Source of the DNA: an uncultured Acidimicrobiaceae bacterium
GTDB taxonomy: Bacteria; Actinomycetota; Acidimicrobiia; Acidimicrobiales; SZUA-35
NCBI GenBank assembly: GCA_947259095.1
Contig: CAMYLA010000002.1
Location: 86,093-150,092 of the forward strand
Reading direction: 5' to 3'
DNA length: 64,000 nucleotides
Positions 61,519 through 64,000 of this stretch are shown here, piece after piece. The position numbers were made by a program, and so were the translations under genes. The first letter of the stretch is position 1, and each line of letters begins with the position of its first letter. The notes under the pieces are model-generated. The model had not been told where the DNA came from and did no database searches. It saw nothing but the letters and a program-made list of their open reading frames with translations.

Positions 61519-62493
61519 GTGCCCGAAATGTGGATCACACTGCGGACGCCGAACCGGCGGCCCCTGACCGTGCTGGTCGACGCCCCGCTGGTGGTGGGGC
61601 GCGAATGTGACGGCCTGATCCTCGCCGATCAGCGGGTGTCCCGGCGCCACACCAGTTTCGAGCCGACCGGCGGGCAACTGCAGGTCGTCGACCTGGGGAG
61701 CTCCAACGGCACTGCGGTCAACGGGCATCTGATCTCCGAGCCGGTGCTGGTCGGGCCCGGCGATCTGGTCACGATCGGCAACACGATGATCTCGATTCAG
61801 ACCAGAACCGAGGGGGAGAGCCCGATCGGTATGTTGCCGACACGGCTGGCCCGAACCGCCACGCCGTCGATCAAGACCTCGATCGAACTGGTGGCCGAGT
61901 CGATCGATCAGGGCGAAAGCGGCAGCATCGTGGATGCCGAAGTCATCGGGGTCGAGGCCGATCCAGGGACCCTCACGGTCGTCTTCAGCGACATCGAATC
62001 CTCGACCGAGCTGGCGGTTGCGATGGGCGACGCCGACTGGTTTGATCTCCTCGGCAAACATCACAGGCTTGTATCGGCCCAAGTCGAGGCCCATCAAGGC
62101 CGGATCGTGAAGAATCAGGGTGACGGCTACATGCTGTGTTTCCGCAGCGCCCGCCAGGCCCTCCTGGCCTGCATCGGGATGCAGCGGGACCTCGAACGGC
62201 AGGGCCCGGCGATGATGGCGGCCGATCCCGACTCCCCGTTGCGGGTCCGCATGGGCGCTCACACCGGCGAGGTCATGATGCAGGACGACGGGGATCTGTT
62301 CGGCCGGCACGTGATCGTTGCGGCCCGGATCGGCGCCCTGGCCACCGGAAGCCAGATCCTCGTTTCCAACCTCGTCAAACAGATCGCCGAGCCTCGAGGC
62401 GACATACCGTTCGGTGCCGCCCAGGAAACCCCGCTCAAAGGCATCGACGGCCTCACCCTCGTCCACGACGTCGACTGGGCCGCATTCGTCTGA
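61519..62493 (+). CDS. FHA-domain class III adenylate/guanylate cyclase
   Basis: GGGAGG at 61505 is eight bases from the GTG at 61519 but 17 from the next ATG (61528), so GTG is the better start, giving 324 residues (MPEMWITLRTPN). Residues ~25-100 are an FHA domain (VVGRECDGLILADQRVSRRHTSFE, LGSSNGTAVNG) that binds phosphothreonine. Residues ~155-320 are a class III cyclase catalytic domain with both metal Asp (VVFSDIESSTEL, NQGDGYMLCF) and GDLFGRHVIVAARI. It probably links Ser/Thr kinase signalling, such as the kinase at 63116, to cAMP or cGMP. Confidence 0.9.
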   Translation: MPEMWITLRTPNRRPLTVLVDAPLVVGRECDGLILADQRVSRRHTSFEPTGGQLQVVDLGSSNGTAVNGHLISEPVLVGPGDLVTIGNTMISIQTRTEGESPIGMLPTRLARTATPSIKTSIELVAESIDQGESGSIVDAEVIGVEADPGTLTVVFSDIESSTELAVAMGDADWFDLLGKHHRLVSAQVEAHQGRIVKNQGDGYMLCFRSARQALLACIGMQRDLERQGPAMMAADPDSPLRVRMGAHTGEVMMQDDGDLFGRHVIVAARIGALATGSQILVSNLVKQIAEPRGDIPFGAAQETPLKGIDGLTLVHDVDWAAFV

Positions 62494-62514
62494 CCAGGGT
62501 CGGCCAACGCTGCG

Positions 62515-62570
62515 CCGTGGACCCGTGGACCCGTGGACCCGTGGACCCGTGGACCCGTGGACCCGTGGAC
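62515..62570. repeat. Octamer tandem repeat (CCGTGGAC)x7
   Basis: There are seven exact head-to-tail copies of CCGTGGAC between the cyclase stop and the lipoprotein start, 48 bp before the ATG. An octamer is not a multiple of three, and its place in a promoter region fits copy-number-dependent expression. Confidence 0.95.
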
Positions 62571-62617
62571 GATAATGGCGATGCTTGTGCGACGCGGTCG
62601 GTGCTAGGTTGCAGGTC

Positions 62618-63109
62618 ATGAATTCTGGAGGGAAGATTTCAATCGCGCTCTTGTTGACGTTGGCCTTGATCGGCGCAGCCTGCGGGAGCGATTCGGACGA
62701 CACCGAGGCCGGCGAGGGGGCAACCGAGACCACCGCCGGCGACGGTGATCTGCAGAACGCCTGCCCGGCCGACGGCTGCATCGTCGATTTCGCCGGGGTC
62801 GCGGCAGCCGGCGACGAGATCGAGGTCACCTGGGAGCTGAACTTCGCTCCCGACATCAACAACAACCACATCCACATCTATTGGGACAACTTCACCCCAG
62901 CCCAGGTGAGCAACGACGCCACCGATCGTGGCGTCGACCAGGGCGAATGGGTCCCGACCGATCTCGGCCCGACCTACGTGACCGACGGTGCGGCGTCCAC
63001 CTCGGTCCGTGAGGATTCCACCACGCTGTGCCTGGTGGCCGCCGATCGCGACCACAACGTGATCGACGAGGGAACCGAGATCTGCCGCGATGTGAGCGAG
63101 CTGTTGTAG
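62618..63109 (+). CDS. Small secreted lipoprotein
   Basis: This 163-residue protein has a typical lipoprotein signal (KISIALLLTLALIGAAC, lipobox GAAC with Cys at ~22). An acidic Thr-rich spacer follows, then a ~110-residue beta-rich domain (CPADGCIVDFAGVAAAGDEIEVTWELNF, NNHIHIYWDNF) with several Cys. I do not recognise the family; the NHIHIYWD segment with clustered His could bind metal. It is followed by the kinase gene after 6 bp and is probably co-transcribed with it. Confidence 0.82.
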   Translation: MNSGGKISIALLLTLALIGAACGSDSDDTEAGEGATETTAGDGDLQNACPADGCIVDFAGVAAAGDEIEVTWELNFAPDINNNHIHIYWDNFTPAQVSNDATDRGVDQGEWVPTDLGPTYVTDGAASTSVREDSTTLCLVAADRDHNVIDEGTEICRDVSELL

Positions 63110-63115
63110 CGACCG

Positions 63116-64000
63116 ATGACCGCCCCCGGCAGTACCGAACCGACAGCGATCGGTCGGTATGAGCTCAGCTCAACGCTGGGGATCGGCGGATTCGCCAAGG
63201 TCCATCGAGCGTACGATCCGGCCCTCGATGGCGATGTCGCGGTCAAGATCCTGCTGTCGCTGTTCGTGGACAACGACGACATCCGCCACCGGTTCCTCCA
63301 GGAAGCCCGCCTGCTGCGACGGGTGGATTCGCCGAACCTGATCCGGGTCTACGACATCGGCGAGCTCGATGACGGTCGGCCGTACTTCGTGATGGAGCTG
63401 GCCGAGGGTGGCGCCCTTGCCGACAGGCTGGTGGCGAGAACCGGCAGTGCGCTCGACCGCGGCTCGATGGGCCAGGTGATCGAGGCCCTGGCTGTCGGGC
63501 TTTCGGCGCTGCACACCGCCGATGTTGTCCATCGCGACATCAAGCCCGACAATCTGTTGATCGCCGGTGGCGGCCACGACGACACCACCCAGGTCGGCGC
63601 CTCGATCCTGGCCGATGGGGAACGGCTGTTGATCGGCGACCTCGGCCTGGCCAAGGATCATCAGCAAACCTCGGCCGGACCGACCGTCTCCGGCGGCACA
63701 CCCTTCTATCGGCCTCCGGAGCAGATGACCCCAGGCGCCCCGATCACCCCGGCAGCCGACATCTACGCCGCCACCGCCGTCGTGTGGTACCTGCTCACCG
63801 GTGCCCATCCGCCGGAGACAGCGGCGGTCCCGGCCCAGCTGACGTCGATGCCCACGGCCTGGCAGCCGGTGTTGGAGCGGGGCCTGGAGCACGATCCGAC
63901 CCTGCGCCACGCCACCATCGAGGAGTGGGCCGCCGAGGCCCACAATGCTGTCGAGGCGGCACCGGCCACCGGCTACGACCCGGTCAAGGTCGGCGACGCC
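63116..64000 (+). CDS. Serine/threonine protein kinase, N-terminal part (3' end outside window)
   Basis: The frame is open to the window end and is missing from the ORF track because it lacks a stop. From the ATG at 63116 all kinase landmarks follow: GIGGFAKVHRA (P-loop), VAVKIL with the ATP-anchoring Lys, VVHRDIKPDN (catalytic loop), IGDLGLAK (DFG as DLG), GTPFYRPPEQ (activation/P+1 loop) and PAADIYAATAVVWYLLTG. At least 295 residues are visible; C-terminal parts are unknown. With the FHA-cyclase nearby it may form a phosphorylation-cAMP circuit. Confidence 0.93.
   Translation, partial: MTAPGSTEPTAIGRYELSSTLGIGGFAKVHRAYDPALDGDVAVKILLSLFVDNDDIRHRFLQEARLLRRVDSPNLIRVYDIGELDDGRPYFVMELAEGGALADRLVARTGSALDRGSMGQVIEALAVGLSALHTADVVHRDIKPDNLLIAGGGHDDTTQVGASILADGERLLIGDLGLAKDHQQTSAGPTVSGGTPFYRPPEQMTPGAPITPAADIYAATAVVWYLLTGAHPPETAAVPAQLTSMPTAWQPVLERGLEHDPTLRHATIEEWAAEAHNAVEAAPATGYDPVKVGDA

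Noticed and set aside
62515-62570. CRISPR array
   Set aside because: The units are 8 bp with no spacers, and no cas genes are present.

Overview
The window is GC-rich DNA with ATG, GTG and TTG starts, strong AGGAGG-type ribosome binding sites and many stop/start overlaps (ATGA, GTGA, TTGA). An F420-type luciferase-like oxidoreductase, a fused OleBC, DUF1996 proteins, an alpha-E/ATP-grasp pair and PspC/FxsA homologues point to a high-GC actinobacterium, possibly of the Acidimicrobiia. That placement is inference from gene content; no ribosomal marker is present.

Layout. 1-4.3 kb holds the end of a circularly permuted ATP-grasp/alpha-E operon, a Baeyer-Villiger monooxygenase and a small SRPBCC-like protein. 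4.35-9.1 kb is a long-chain olefin locus: oleA faces away from a translationally coupled oleBC-oleD pair. 9.4-10.2 kb encodes an ankyrin protein. 10.3-19.4 kb is a complete Wadjet operon (jetABCD) whose first gene is an extra, overlapping pRiA4b ORF-3-domain protein. 19.5-26.9 kb is a graveyard of broken genes (CBM60-like repeats, an ABC ATPase scrap, a CHAT-containing chimera, a methyltransferase and a frameshifted colicin E3-type RNase) around an intact membrane protein and an intact nucleotidyltransferase pair.

26.9-38.9 kb is scarred by integration at tRNA-Ser(UGA). Four ~47-59 bp copies of the tRNA 3' half and one short remnant share fixed-distance flanking motifs. They separate small cargo modules: PspC/FxsA, an F420 oxidoreductase, a nitroreductase, an orphan LivH-type permease, an integrase stump, a lipoprotein, a TauD-like dioxygenase, an EthD protein and a truncated PhyH. 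A divergent pair of tiny genes occurs twice beside these scars. The complete tRNA-Ser lies at 57.8 kb.

38.9-46.8 kb is a polysaccharide locus (flippase, pyruvyl transferase, giant membrane protein, GT2-GT4 fusion). It is followed by two convergent signalling operons (46.9-57.3 kb). One is STAS-STAS-hybrid kinase-H-NOX-kinase. The other is H-NOX-kinase-REC/HDOD-REC/HD-like-REC/EAL/REC/winged-helix. Direct CTTGA repeats spaced 11 bp stand before every transcription unit of the polysaccharide part and before the first signalling operon. I read this as a nitric-oxide or redox-sensing circuit in which a REC-EAL-REC-winged-helix protein couples c-di-GMP breakdown to transcription of surface-polysaccharide genes.

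57.9-64 kb carries two DUF1996 secreted-domain proteins, an FHA-adenylate cyclase, a seven-copy octamer repeat, a small lipoprotein and the start of a Ser/Thr kinase cut by the window end.
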